DNA from: Frigoribacterium sp. SL97
GTDB taxonomy: Bacteria; Actinomycetota; Actinomycetes; Actinomycetales; Microbacteriaceae
Length of the DNA stretch: 64,000 nt
NCBI RefSeq assembly: GCF_026625765.1
Contig: NZ_CP113062.1
Location: 1,984,001-2,048,000 of the forward strand
Direction: 5' to 3'
Shown here: one piece after another, positions 25,079 through 34,148 of the stretch
How positions within the stretch are numbered: the stretch's first letter is position 1
Layout of the letters: each line of letters begins with the position of its first letter
The notes under the pieces: generated by a model
Databases searched by the model: none
Told to the model about the DNA's origin: nothing
The model's input: the letters and a program-made list of their open reading frames with translations, nothing else
Made by a program: the position numbers and the translations under genes

Positions 25079-26308
25079 GTGGCTACTGACGATCAGGCAC
25101 CCTGGGGCCGCGTCGCCGACGACGGCACGGTCTACGTCCGCGAGGGCGACGGCGAACGCGCCGTGGGGCAGTACCCCGACGCGACGCCCGCCGAGGCTCT
25201 CGCGTACTACGAACGCAAGTTCATCGAACTCGCCGGGCAGGTGACGTTGCTCGAGCAGCGCATCAAGCGCGGCGCATCGGCGGGCGACGTCGTCAAGACG
25301 GTCACCCACCTGCGCGAGCAGCTCGTCGAACCGAGCGCGGTCGGGGATCTCGAGGCCCTGCGCCTTCGGGTGTCGGCACTCGACTCCACGGTCGACGAGC
25401 TGACGCAACAGCAGAGCGCCGAGGCACAGAAGGCCCTCACCGAAGCGGTCGCCTACCGCACCGCTCTCGTCACGGAGGCCGAGGCCCTGGCGGCCCAGGA
25501 CCCCGCCCGCGTCCAGTGGAAGCAGGTCACGGCCACCCTCGACGACATCTTCGCCCGGTGGCAGAAGCATCAACAGGACGGTCCTCGCATCCCGAAGGGC
25601 GAGGGCAACGACCTCTGGAAACGATTCCGTGCTGCGCGCACCACCATCGACCAGCACCGCAAGGCCTTCTACGCCGAACTCGACGCGACCCACCGTGACG
25701 CTCGTCAGCGCAAGCAAGCCCTCGTCGAAGCGGCCGAGGCCCTGGCGCCGAAGGGTGTCGACGGCATCTCGGCCTACCGGGGGCTGCTCGACGACTGGAA
25801 GCGCGCCGGCCGTGCCGGGAAGAAGTACGACGACGCCCTCTGGGCGAAGTTCAAGCGTGCAGGCGACGTCCTCTACGCAGCCAAGTCCGAGGTCGTCGCG
25901 CAGGACACCGCCGAGTACGAGGGCAACCTCGAACAGAAACTCGAGCTGCTCACCGAGGCCGAGAAGATCCTGACGGTCACGGACCGGGTCCCGGCGCGCG
26001 AGGCCCTCACCTCGATCCAGCTGCGATGGGACGAGATCGGTCGCGTTCCTCGCGAGCAGGTCCGGGTGGTCGAGGATCGCCTCCGCAAGGTCGAGTCCCA
26101 CGTGCGTCAGCTCGACGAGCAGTTCTGGGAGAAGAACAACCCCGAACGCCAGGCACGGTCCCAGGGGCTCGCGAGCCAACTGCACGACGCCATCAGCAAG
26201 CTCGAAGACGAACTCGCGACGGCCGAGGCCAGCGGCGACGCTCGTCGTGTCCGCGAGGCTCGTGAAGCTCTGGACGCCCGGAAGGTCTGGCTCGACGCCC
26301 TGGGCTGA
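25079..26308 (+). CDS. DUF349 domain coiled-coil protein
   Basis: A 409-residue, highly charged helical protein built of repeated DUF349 units; W residues recur in each (QWKQVTATLDDIFARWQ, WKRFRAARTTID, YRGLLDDWKRAGRAGKKYDDALWAKFKRAGD, LRWDEIGRVP, EQFWEKNNPE). An N-terminal ~35 residues (WGRVADDGTVYVREGDGERAVGQYPD) form a distinct acidic segment. The start is a GTG at 25079 with AAGGG upstream; a -10-like TAGGCT lies about 60 bases before it. It sits beside relA and the PPIase in many actinobacteria. The biochemical function is unknown; the repeats suggest a nucleic-acid or ribosome-associated scaffold, which is inference. Confidence 0.92.
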   Translation: MATDDQAPWGRVADDGTVYVREGDGERAVGQYPDATPAEALAYYERKFIELAGQVTLLEQRIKRGASAGDVVKTVTHLREQLVEPSAVGDLEALRLRVSALDSTVDELTQQQSAEAQKALTEAVAYRTALVTEAEALAAQDPARVQWKQVTATLDDIFARWQKHQQDGPRIPKGEGNDLWKRFRAARTTIDQHRKAFYAELDATHRDARQRKQALVEAAEALAPKGVDGISAYRGLLDDWKRAGRAGKKYDDALWAKFKRAGDVLYAAKSEVVAQDTAEYEGNLEQKLELLTEAEKILTVTDRVPAREALTSIQLRWDEIGRVPREQVRVVEDRLRKVESHVRQLDEQFWEKNNPERQARSQGLASQLHDAISKLEDELATAEASGDARRVREAREALDARKVWLDALG

Positions 26309-26338
26309 CCGTCCGGGGCCGACCGCCCACCGACGTCG

Positions 26339-26378
26339 CGAACCGTCCGATTCTCCACAGGGAGGGTCGGGCGGTTCG
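26339..26378 (+). terminator. Terminator-like hairpin after DUF349 gene
   Basis: Arms CGAACCGTCCGA and TCGGGCGGTTCG (one G-T pair) enclose a 16-base loop that itself has a small CTCC/GGAG stem. It begins 30 bases after the stop codon. No T-run follows. Confidence 0.5.
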
Positions 26379-26410
26379 TCGTCGTCGGCAGGGTCGGCCA
26401 GGCTGGGCGC

Positions 26411-27052
26411 ATGCCTGCTCGTCTCCCCCTGGTCCTGACCGACGACGACCTGCCCGAGCCCGAACTGCGTGCGGCTGCACTGGACGGGCAGGTCTACGCA
26501 GTCGGTGGCTCGTGGCGCAGCGTGGCCGAGATCGACGATGCCGGGGGCCGGGCGATCGCGATCGGGATCGCCCTCGGCGCCGGAGTCGTCGCGGCCGAAC
26601 GGAGTGCCGCCTGGGTCTGGGGTGCCCGAGGCCCGGCACCACTCCCCCACTCCGGGCTGGTGGTGTCGCCGGCCAGGGTGAAGCATCGTGGTCGGGGTTC
26701 GATCGTCCGACAGGTCGTCATCGACGAGGGCGAGATCGTCACCGTCCAGGGTGTGGCCGTCACCACACCGGCCCGGACCGTCGTCGACCTCGCTCGCTGT
26801 GAGGGCTGGGCGTCTCAGGACGAGACGGCCGCGCGGGACGTCGTGTCTCAGCAGGGCGTGACGTACGCCGACGCGATCGCCGTCCTCGATCGACGTGGAC
26901 GGCTCCCCCATCGAACGCGAACCGTGGAGCGGCTCGGTCGAGTCTGTTCAGCCGGCGCCGACGCGGCCCTCGTCGACGACGAGGTGCGACGAGACGCAGG
27001 CCCACCCGGTCCGTCGGAGGAGGCAGCGTCTCAGCCGGCGCTGACCCGGTAG
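26411..27052 (+). CDS. AbiEi-like protein (type IV toxin-antitoxin antitoxin-like fold)
   Basis: A 213-residue protein resembling the actinobacterial AbiEi antitoxin-like family: a short N-terminal region with a possible winged-helix role (YAVGGSWRSVAEIDDAG), AAWVWGARGP, then HRGRGSIVRQVVIDEGEIVTVQGVAVTTPARTVVDLAR, the most conserved stretch of this family. The C-terminus is Pro/Glu/Ala-rich. No nucleotidyltransferase toxin (AbiEii) lies next to it, so it is an orphan. Its 3' end overlaps the convergent relA gene by 22 bases. Possibly leaderless: CAGGCT ends 6 bases before the ATG. A role as a transcription factor or remnant is inference. Confidence 0.8.
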   Translation: MPARLPLVLTDDDLPEPELRAAALDGQVYAVGGSWRSVAEIDDAGGRAIAIGIALGAGVVAAERSAAWVWGARGPAPLPHSGLVVSPARVKHRGRGSIVRQVVIDEGEIVTVQGVAVTTPARTVVDLARCEGWASQDETAARDVVSQQGVTYADAIAVLDRRGRLPHRTRTVERLGRVCSAGADAALVDDEVRRDAGPPGPSEEAASQPALTR

Positions 27053-29322
27053 ACGTCGTACACGGCGTCGATGCGTCGGACCGCGTTCAGGACGCGATCG
27101 AGGTGGGTGGTGTCACCCATCTCGAACACGAAGCGGCTGAGGGCCAGGCGTTCGTCAGAGGTCGAGACGCTCGCCGACAGGATGTTGACGTGGTGCTCGC
27201 TCAGGACCCGGGTGACGTCCGACAGCAATCCGCTGCGATCGAGGGCCTCGATCTGGATCTGCACCATGAACACGCTCTTGGACGACGGAGCCCACTCGAC
27301 CTCGATCATCCGCTCGGGCTCTTTCAACAGACCTTGGACGTTGTGGCAGTTCGCCTGGTGGACGCTGACGCCCTGGCCGCGGGTCACGAATCCGACGATC
27401 TGGTCGCCCGGCACGGGCGTGCAGCACTTGGCGAGTTTCACCAGGATGTCCGGGGCCCCTCGGACCAGCACGCCCGAGTCGCTGTTGCGCAACGGCCGTG
27501 CTCGACCTTGGCTGGGGAACTCGAACTCGCCTTCGTCGACCTCGGTCTGCGTGTGGACCGCGGCGAGGATCTTCTCGATGACGGACTGGGTCGAGATGTG
27601 GCCCTCGCCGACGGCCGCGTAGAGACTCGACACGTCGTCGTACCGCATGGTGGCGGCGACTTCGGCGATGCTGTCCTGGGTCATCAGCTTCTGGAGCGGC
27701 AGGTTCTGCTTCCGCATGGCACGGGCGATGGCGTCCTTGCCCTGCTCCATGGCCTCGTCGCGGCGTTCTTTCGTGAACCACTGCCTGATCTTGTTCCGGG
27801 CGCGGGGGCTCTTGACGAAGGCGAGCCAGTCCTGGCTCGGCCCCGAGTCAGGATTCTTCGAGGTGAAGACCTCGACGACGTCGCCACTCGACAGGACGCT
27901 CTCGAGGGGCACGAGGCGACCGTTGACCTTGGCGCCCATCGTGCGGTGTCCGACCTCGGTGTGCACGGCGTAGGCGAAGTCGACCGGGGTCGCTCCCGAC
28001 GGCAGGCCGATGACCTTGCCCTGAGGCGTGAAGACGTAGACCTCCTTCGCGCCGATCTCGAAACGGAGGCTGTCCAGGAACTCACTGGGGTCCGCCGTCT
28101 CGGCCTGCCAGTCCGAGATGTGGGCGAGCCAGGCCATGTCCGTCTCGGTCTTCGCTCCGCCCTGGTCGTCGCGCCCGCCGTTCATGCGCTGCTTGTACTT
28201 CCAGTGGGCGGCCACGCCGAACTCGGCCCGCTGGTGCATCTCGTGCGTGCGGATCTGGATCTCGACGGGACGTCCCTTGGGACCGATGACGGTCGTGTGC
28301 AGCGACTGGTACAGGTTGAACTTCGGCGTGGCGATGTAGTCCTTGAAGCGGCCGGGGATCGGGTTCCAGCGGGCGTGGATCGAGCCCAACACGGCGTAGC
28401 AGTCGCGAAGCGAGTTGACGAGGATGCGGATGCCGACGAGGTCGTAGATCTCGTCGAACTCCCGACCCCGGACGATCATCTTCTGGTAGATCGAGTAGTA
28501 CTGCTTGGGCCGACCCATGACGTCGCCGCGGATCTTCGTTGACTTGAGGTCGGACTTGACGGCGTTGATGACGTTCTGCACGAACTGCTCGCGTTGCGGC
28601 GTGCGCTGTTTGACCAGGTTGTCGATCTCGACGTAGAGCTTGGGGTGGAGCACCGCGAACGAGAGGTCCTCGAGCTCCCATTTGATGGTCTGGATGCCGA
28701 GCCGGTGCGCCAGGGGGGCGTAGATCTCGAGGGTCTCGGTGGCCTTGCGGGTCGCTGACGCCGACTCGACGAAACCCCAGGTGCGAGCGTTGTGCAGCCG
28801 GTCGGCGAGCTTGATGACGAGGACCCGGATGTCTTTCGACATGGCCACGACCATCTTCCGGACGGTCTCGGCCTGAGCGCTGTCGCCGTACTTGAGCTTG
28901 TCGAGCTTGGTGACCCCGTCGACGAGCATCGCGATCTCGTCCCCGAAGTCGCGCTGGAGCATGGCCAGTGTGTAGTCGGTGTCCTCGACGGTGTCGTGCA
29001 GCAGTGCAGCCGCGACGGTCTTGGCGCCGATGCCCAGATCGGCGAGGATCTGCGCCACCGCGACGGGATGGGTGATGTACGGTTCGCCGCTCTTGCGCAG
29101 TTGACCCGTGTGCGCCTTCTCGGCCACCGAGTAGGCCCGCTCGATGATGACGATGTCGGCCTTGGGATGGTGCATGCGCACGGTCTTGATCAACCGGTCG
29201 ACGGCGCCTGCCGGCTGGCTGCGCGAGAAGAGTCGAGGCAGGAGCGTCCGCAACGAGGCCGTGTTCTGACCGCCGGGCGTCTCGGGCGGTGCGGAGTTGT
29301 TCCGTGTGGTGATCTCGGTCAC
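27031..29322 (-). CDS. relA: Bifunctional (p)ppGpp synthetase/hydrolase
   Basis: Controls the stringent response by making and degrading (p)ppGpp. The 763 residues contain, in order: an HD hydrolase domain (HDTVEDTDYTLAML and the metal-binding His/Asp), a synthetase domain with GRPKQYYSIYQKM and the RFKDYIATPK motif, a TGS domain (VYVFTPQGKVIGLPSGATPVDFAY), a zinc-finger region with KCCTPVPGD and HQANCHN, and a C-terminal ACT domain. The RFKD rather than EFDD sequence marks a dual-function Rel enzyme. Transcribed minus, with the secF-secD genes upstream in the same direction but separated by the rhodanese and a ~90-base gap. Confidence 0.98.
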   Translation of the reverse strand: MTEITTRNNSAPPETPGGQNTASLRTLLPRLFSRSQPAGAVDRLIKTVRMHHPKADIVIIERAYSVAEKAHTGQLRKSGEPYITHPVAVAQILADLGIGAKTVAAALLHDTVEDTDYTLAMLQRDFGDEIAMLVDGVTKLDKLKYGDSAQAETVRKMVVAMSKDIRVLVIKLADRLHNARTWGFVESASATRKATETLEIYAPLAHRLGIQTIKWELEDLSFAVLHPKLYVEIDNLVKQRTPQREQFVQNVINAVKSDLKSTKIRGDVMGRPKQYYSIYQKMIVRGREFDEIYDLVGIRILVNSLRDCYAVLGSIHARWNPIPGRFKDYIATPKFNLYQSLHTTVIGPKGRPVEIQIRTHEMHQRAEFGVAAHWKYKQRMNGGRDDQGGAKTETDMAWLAHISDWQAETADPSEFLDSLRFEIGAKEVYVFTPQGKVIGLPSGATPVDFAYAVHTEVGHRTMGAKVNGRLVPLESVLSSGDVVEVFTSKNPDSGPSQDWLAFVKSPRARNKIRQWFTKERRDEAMEQGKDAIARAMRKQNLPLQKLMTQDSIAEVAATMRYDDVSSLYAAVGEGHISTQSVIEKILAAVHTQTEVDEGEFEFPSQGRARPLRNSDSGVLVRGAPDILVKLAKCCTPVPGDQIVGFVTRGQGVSVHQANCHNVQGLLKEPERMIEVEWAPSSKSVFMVQIQIEALDRSGLLSDVTRVLSEHHVNILSASVSTSDERLALSRFVFEMGDTTHLDRVLNAVRRIDAVYDVYRVSAG

Positions 29323-29412
29323 GGCTGCACCTCGTTCTCTCGGGTCGGAGCGCCACCGCCGGCCGTCGTGGTCGGACGTGGACTCCGTGGGGTCAAGGGT
29401 ACCCGTCGGCCG

Positions 29413-29763
29413 TCAGTCGACCGACGCCCCGGGGTGGCCGTCGTCTGCCACGACCGTGCCCCCCGCGTCCCGCCAGGCGAGCATCCCACCGACGACGTTG
29501 CGGGCGTCCACGCCGACGCCTCGCAGGGCGTCCGTCGCGCGAGCCGACCGCATGCCGGAGTGGCAGACGACGAGGACGGGGCGGTCGGTGGGGACCTCCC
29601 CGACCCGTTCGTTCAGCTCGGACAGTGGGATGGACGTCGCGCCGGGCGCATGACCTTCATCCCATTCGTGCGGTTCTCGGACGTCGAGCACGTAGGTGCC
29701 GTCGGACAGGGCGCCGATGGCGGCGTCGGCCCCGATCTCGGGTCGACGGTGGTCGCCGATCAT
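29413..29763 (-). CDS. Single-domain rhodanese-like sulfurtransferase
   Basis: A 116-residue rhodanese domain protein, likely transferring sulfane sulfur or acting as a thiol switch in the cytosol. The fold is marked by YVLDVREPHEWDEGHAPGATSIPL at residues ~24–47 and the catalytic loop VCHSGMRSARA with the cysteine near residue 68. Its ATG overlaps the secF stop (ATGA), so it is translated from the secDF message. The physical link to Sec translocon genes is conserved only loosely, and no functional connection is evident. Confidence 0.92.
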   Translation of the reverse strand: MIGDHRRPEIGADAAIGALSDGTYVLDVREPHEWDEGHAPGATSIPLSELNERVGEVPTDRPVLVVCHSGMRSARATDALRGVGVDARNVVGGMLAWRDAGGTVVADDGHPGASVD

Positions 29764-30770
29764 GCGCCCACCGTCTCGTCGACGGTGAGGGGCTCGGTCT
29801 TCTGTGCCTCGAGCTTGCCGGCATCGCGTTTCGCGATGTCCGGCTCACGGAGGCGGAGCGTGGCGTAGAGCGGTGAGGCGATGAAGATCGTCGAGTAGGT
29901 CCCGACCAGGATGCCGATGAAGAGCGCCAGGGAGATGTCGCGGAGGGTGCCCGCTCCCAGGACGAATGCCCCGATGAAGAGGATCGCCGCGACGGGGAGG
30001 AGCGCCACGACCGACGTGTTGATCGACCGGACCAACGTCTGGTTGACGGCCAGGTTCACGGACTGTCCGAACGTGCGTCGTGAGCCCTCGCCGTCGTCGG
30101 CGGTGTTCTCGCGGATCTTGTCGAACACCACCACGGTGTCGTAGAGCGAGTAGCCGAGGATCGTCAGGAAGCCGATGACCGCCGCCGGGGTGACCTCGAA
30201 GCCGACGATGCCGTAGATGCCCGCGGTCAGCACGAGGTCGTGCAGCAGGGCTGCCATGGCGGCCAACGACATCTTCCAGGTTCGGAAGTACAGCGTCATG
30301 CCGATCGCGGCGAGGATCAGGAAGATCACGAGACCCTTGATGGCCTGGCTCGTGATGTCGGCACCCCATGAGGCACCGATGAAGGACGAGGTCACTCGAT
30401 CGTCGGGGACGTCGTACGCGGTGGCCAACGCCGCCGCCACGTCGTTCGTCTGAGCGGCTTCCAGCTGCGAGGTCTGCACGCGGATCGTGTCGGTGCCGAC
30501 CTGGGTGACCCGCGGGTTCGAACCGGGTACGACCTCGTCGACGGTCGTCGTGGCGACGTCCTGGTCGAGTTCGGCCGGCTGGGCGACCTGGAACTCCGAC
30601 CCGCCCGTGAACTCGATGCCGAAGTGGAAGCCGCCGCGGAGGAACGGGACGGTGACCGAGATGAGGATGACCAGGGCGGCGATCCAGTACCAGCGGCGGC
30701 GGTGGCCGATGATGTCGTACGACCGGGCACCCGTGTAGAGGTCGTTGCCGAATTTCGAGAAACTGGCCAT
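29760..30770 (-). CDS. secF: Protein translocase subunit SecF
   Basis: Forms with SecD a proton-driven membrane complex that pulls translocating proteins out of SecYEG. The 336-residue product has six membrane helices, the first at ~residues 25–45 (WYWIAALVILISVTVPFLR), then a large periplasmic loop with GIEFTGGSEFQV. The conserved SecF region of the later helices includes GFLTILGYSLYDTVVVFDKIREN. The start ATG overlaps the secD stop by one base. The C-terminus has a ~25-residue polar tail. Confidence 0.97.
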   Translation of the reverse strand: MASFSKFGNDLYTGARSYDIIGHRRRWYWIAALVILISVTVPFLRGGFHFGIEFTGGSEFQVAQPAELDQDVATTTVDEVVPGSNPRVTQVGTDTIRVQTSQLEAAQTNDVAAALATAYDVPDDRVTSSFIGASWGADITSQAIKGLVIFLILAAIGMTLYFRTWKMSLAAMAALLHDLVLTAGIYGIVGFEVTPAAVIGFLTILGYSLYDTVVVFDKIRENTADDGEGSRRTFGQSVNLAVNQTLVRSINTSVVALLPVAAILFIGAFVLGAGTLRDISLALFIGILVGTYSTIFIASPLYATLRLREPDIAKRDAGKLEAQKTEPLTVDETVGA

Positions 30771-32554
30771 CAGGAGTCCTTCTTCCCTTCACCGGCGGTC
30801 GACGAGTCGACGCGCTCGGTGTTCTTCTCGGCGGCTTTGCGCTCGGCGATGGTCTGACGCTTGACGGCCTCGCGACCGCCCGCTTGCTTGCGGCCGACGA
30901 CGGCCGGGGTTCGGAACTGCGCCCGCCCCCGGTAGACGGCGCCGAGGGCGCGTGGGTTGAGCCCGCTGAACGAGTGGCCTTCGCCGAAGAACCGCGTCCG
31001 GGCGATGAGCTGGAGCATGGGGTGGGTGAACAGCGAGACCACGATCAGGTCGATCACCGTGGTGATGCCCAAGGTGAGCGCGAAGCCCTTGACGTTGCCG
31101 ACCGCGAGGATGAAGAGCGTGATGGCCGCCAGGAAGTTCACCGTGTCGGACGCGATGATCGTGCGGATGGCGCGCTTCCAGCCCGATTCGACGGCGCTCT
31201 CGAGGATGCGACCGTCGCGGAGTTCGTCCCGGATGCGTTCGAAGTAGACGATGAATGAGTCGGCCGTGATGCCGATGGCCACGATCAGACCGGTCACCCC
31301 CGCCAGCGAGAGGCGGTAGCCCTCTCGCCAGGACAGGATGGCGATCACGAGGTAGGTGAGCACGGCGGCGATGACCAGCGACAGGACGGTCACGAAGGCG
31401 AGGGCCCGGTACTGGATCAGCGAGTAGATGACCACCAGGATCAGGCCGATGAGGCCGGCGATCAGGCCGCTGATCAGCTGGGTCTGTCCGAGGGTCGCGG
31501 TGATCGTCTCGTTGCTCTGGACCGAGAAGCTGAGCGGGAGGGCACCGAACTTCAGCTGGTCGGCGAGGGTCTTCGAGGAGTCCTGCGTGAACTGGCCCGT
31601 GATCTGGGCCCGGCCGTCGGTGATGGCGGCGTTCGCGGACGGCGCCGTGATGACCTGGTTGTCGAGGGTCACGGCGAACTGGTTCTGCGGCGCCTGCAAC
31701 GAGACGAGGCGCGAGGTGACCTGGGAGAACCGGTCGGTGCCCTGGCCGTTGAACTCGAGGTTCACGGCCCAGGTGTTCGTCGAGTTGCCCTGCGAGTCGG
31801 CGGCGAGACCGTTCGTGGCGTCGCTGATGTCGGAACCCTGCACCTCGACCGGGCCGAGGATGTACTTGGCCGTGCCGTCGGTGGAGCAGGTGACCAGTGG
31901 CTCGTCGTCACGGGCCGTGGCCAGGTCGTTCTCGGCCGCGCAGTCGTAGTTCTGGTAGAGGTCGGCGAGCTGGGGGGTGATCCACGCCAGGTCGGACGCG
32001 TTCGTCGGGGACGCGGTCGGCGTGCTCTCGAGCTCGGGGTTGGGGGTGTAGGGCGTGGCGCTCGGGCTGGCCGTGGCGCCGTCGCCTTCTCCGCCGACCG
32101 CGGCGTTCGAGACCGCCTCGGTGTAGAGCACGGGGCGGAAGGTCAGCTTGGCCGACGCCTCGATGCGTTCGAGGGTCGCGTTGTCGGGTCGTCCGGGGAT
32201 GGACACGACGATGTTCTGCGTGCCCTGCTTGGTGATCTCGGATTCCGAGACGCCGGCCGAGTCGATGCGCTGCCGGATGATCGTGACCGCCTGGTCCAGC
32301 TGCTCCGACGACACCGTCTCGCCGCTCTGGAGCTGGGCCGCAAGGGTGATCTGCGTGCCGCCCTGCAGGTCGAGGGCCAGTTCGGGCACCCAACTCGCTC
32401 CGTTCCACCACCCGTCACGACCGGAGTCGTTCAGGAACGTGGCCGTGCCGTTCAGGGCCGTGAGGCCGGCGATGATGACCAACAACCAGGTCAGGGATCG
32501 TATTGCTTTCTTCACCGGCGTCGAGCGTGCCACGGAGGAACTCTGCTTTCTCAT
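30770..32554 (-). CDS. secD: Protein translocase subunit SecD
   Basis: Partner of SecF in the accessory Sec complex. The 594 residues show an N-terminal membrane helix (SLTWLLVIIAGLTALNGTATFL), then the P1 region beginning ELALDLQGGTQITL. A long extracytoplasmic section follows with a Thr/Pro/Ser-rich insert near residues 160–185, and five further helices including TGLIVAIGITADSFIVYFERIRDELRDGR, the SecD proton-path motif. Two starts are possible: ATG at 32554 (used here) or GTG at 32533, giving ARSTPVKKA, the more usual family N-terminus. Neither has a strong ribosome binding site. Confidence 0.95.
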   Translation of the reverse strand: MRKQSSSVARSTPVKKAIRSLTWLLVIIAGLTALNGTATFLNDSGRDGWWNGASWVPELALDLQGGTQITLAAQLQSGETVSSEQLDQAVTIIRQRIDSAGVSESEITKQGTQNIVVSIPGRPDNATLERIEASAKLTFRPVLYTEAVSNAAVGGEGDGATASPSATPYTPNPELESTPTASPTNASDLAWITPQLADLYQNYDCAAENDLATARDDEPLVTCSTDGTAKYILGPVEVQGSDISDATNGLAADSQGNSTNTWAVNLEFNGQGTDRFSQVTSRLVSLQAPQNQFAVTLDNQVITAPSANAAITDGRAQITGQFTQDSSKTLADQLKFGALPLSFSVQSNETITATLGQTQLISGLIAGLIGLILVVIYSLIQYRALAFVTVLSLVIAAVLTYLVIAILSWREGYRLSLAGVTGLIVAIGITADSFIVYFERIRDELRDGRILESAVESGWKRAIRTIIASDTVNFLAAITLFILAVGNVKGFALTLGITTVIDLIVVSLFTHPMLQLIARTRFFGEGHSFSGLNPRALGAVYRGRAQFRTPAVVGRKQAGGREAVKRQTIAERKAAEKNTERVDSSTAGEGKKDS

Positions 32555-32629
32555 GGGAGCGCGCGCTCACGTGGAGCGCGCGCCGTGGATCGGACCCGGC
32601 CGCGCAAGGCGGCCGAGGCGGTCGTCGGG

Positions 32630-33043
32630 TCAGGCCTTGGTGTCGGAGTCCTTGGCGACCGTCGAGTCGACCGGTGCGGACGTGGCGCGTTCACCGAACT
32701 CGGGAGCGTCGTCGATGACGCGGTCGTGCTTGGTGGAGCCGTCGGCCAGCGAGTCGGCGTCGTCGGCGACGGGCTCGTCGATGACCGGTTCGACGACGCG
32801 ACCCAGGGTCTGACGGTGGACCTTGAGGACGGTGCCGGGCGAGACCTCGACCTCGGCGACGTTGTTCTCGTCGTCGATGGAGACGACGGTGCCGTAGACG
32901 CCGAACGAGAGCATGACCTCGACGCCGGGGACGAGCTTGTTCTGCAGTTCTGCCTGCTGACGGTCGCGCTTCTTCTTGTTGCGGAACATGAAGACGACGA
33001 GGACCACCAGGAGGAGGACCATGATGAGGGTTGCGGGATCCAT
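32630..33043 (-). CDS. yajC: Preprotein translocase subunit YajC
   Basis: Small membrane protein associated with SecDF. The 137-residue product has one N-terminal helix (LIMVLLLVVLVVFMF, residues ~5–19), a basic KKRDRQQAELQ segment and the beta-barrel-like YajC core LVPGVEVMLSFGVYGTVVSIDDENNVAEVEVSPGT. The acidic C-terminal tail of about 45 residues is longer than in most family members. Lies 75 bases upstream of secD. Confidence 0.95.
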   Translation of the reverse strand: MDPATLIMVLLLVVLVVFMFRNKKKRDRQQAELQNKLVPGVEVMLSFGVYGTVVSIDDENNVAEVEVSPGTVLKVHRQTLGRVVEPVIDEPVADDADSLADGSTKHDRVIDDAPEFGERATSAPVDSTVAKDSDTKA

Positions 33044-33122
33044 GCGGAACTCCCTTTCGCTGTTGGGGGTGTGGGCCGAGCGGGACTCGCTTCAGCGAGC
33101 GAAGGCCTCGGACCTGCAGGAA

Positions 33123-34148
33123 TTATAGGTCATCGCCGAAGAGCGCCCCTGAGGCGTGCGCCAGACCGAAGTGCCGCCAGGCCTCGGGAGTGGCGATGCG
33201 TCCCCGCGGCGTCCGGGTGAGCAGGCCCACCCGGACGAGGAACGGCTCGACGACCGACTCGATCGTGTCGGCCTCTTCTCCCACCGAGACCGCAAGGGTG
33301 TTGAGGCCGACGGGTCCGCCGCCGAACCGGGTCAGCACCGTGCGGACGACCTCACGGTCGAGCCGGTCGAGCCCCAGCGAATCGACGTCGTAGAGATCGA
33401 GCGCTTCGCGCACGGTCGTCAGGTCGGCATCCCGCCCGTGGACGAGCGCGTAGTCGCGGACGCGTCGGAGCAGGCGGTTCGCGATGCGAGGCGTGCCCCG
33501 GCACCGTCCGGCGATCTCGGCCAGGGCGGCACCGTCGATGACGATGCCGAGGAGGGACGCCGCCCGGCGGAGGACCTCGGTCAGCTCGGCCTCGTCGTAG
33601 AACTCGAGGTGCGCCGTGAAGCCGAACCGGTCGCGCAGGGGGTTGGGCAGCAGCCCGCTGCGGGTGGTCGCACCGACGAGGGTGAAGGGCGACAACTCGA
33701 GGGGGATGCTGGTCGCTCCTGCCCCCTTGCCCACCATGATGTCGATCCGGTAGTCCTCCATTGCGAGGTACAGCATCTCTTCGGCCGGCCGCGCCATGCG
33801 ATGGATCTCGTCGATGAAGAGCACCTCCCCCGGCACGAGCGCAGAGAGGACCGCGGCCAGGTCGCCCGCGTGCTGGATCGCGGGACCCGACGACATCCGC
33901 AACGGCCGAGCCCCTTCGTGGGCCACGATCATGGCCAGGGTCGTCTTGCCGAGCCCGGGCGGTCCGGCGAGCAGGATGTGGTCGGGGGTGCGGCCCTGCA
34001 TCGTCGCGGCCTTGAGCAGCAGCTCGAGCTGGCCCCGCACCTTGGACTGCCCGACGAACTCGCCGAGCGAGGTGGGCCGCAGCGCCCCTTCGAAGGCCAG
34101 CTCGGCCTCGGACTCGAGCGTGGGACGGGTCAGGTCGTCGTCGCTCAC
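33123..34148 (-). CDS. ruvB: Holliday junction branch migration helicase RuvB
   Basis: AAA+ hexameric motor that drives Holliday junction branch migration with RuvA. The 341-residue product has Walker A GPPGLGKTTLAMI near residue 65, Walker B LFIDEIHRMARP, the sensor GATTRSGLLPNPLRDRF and the C-terminal winged-helix with TPRGRIATPEAWRHF. The GTG start overlaps the ruvA stop, giving a coupled ruvC-ruvA-ruvB operon in the same order as other actinobacteria. Confidence 0.99.
   Translation of the reverse strand: MSDDDLTRPTLESEAELAFEGALRPTSLGEFVGQSKVRGQLELLLKAATMQGRTPDHILLAGPPGLGKTTLAMIVAHEGARPLRMSSGPAIQHAGDLAAVLSALVPGEVLFIDEIHRMARPAEEMLYLAMEDYRIDIMVGKGAGATSIPLELSPFTLVGATTRSGLLPNPLRDRFGFTAHLEFYDEAELTEVLRRAASLLGIVIDGAALAEIAGRCRGTPRIANRLLRRVRDYALVHGRDADLTTVREALDLYDVDSLGLDRLDREVVRTVLTRFGGGPVGLNTLAVSVGEEADTIESVVEPFLVRVGLLTRTPRGRIATPEAWRHFGLAHASGALFGDDL

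Noticed and set aside
24848..26911. 687-codon open frame on minus
   Set aside because: Antisense to the DUF349 gene and the AbiEi-like gene; no domain recognised.
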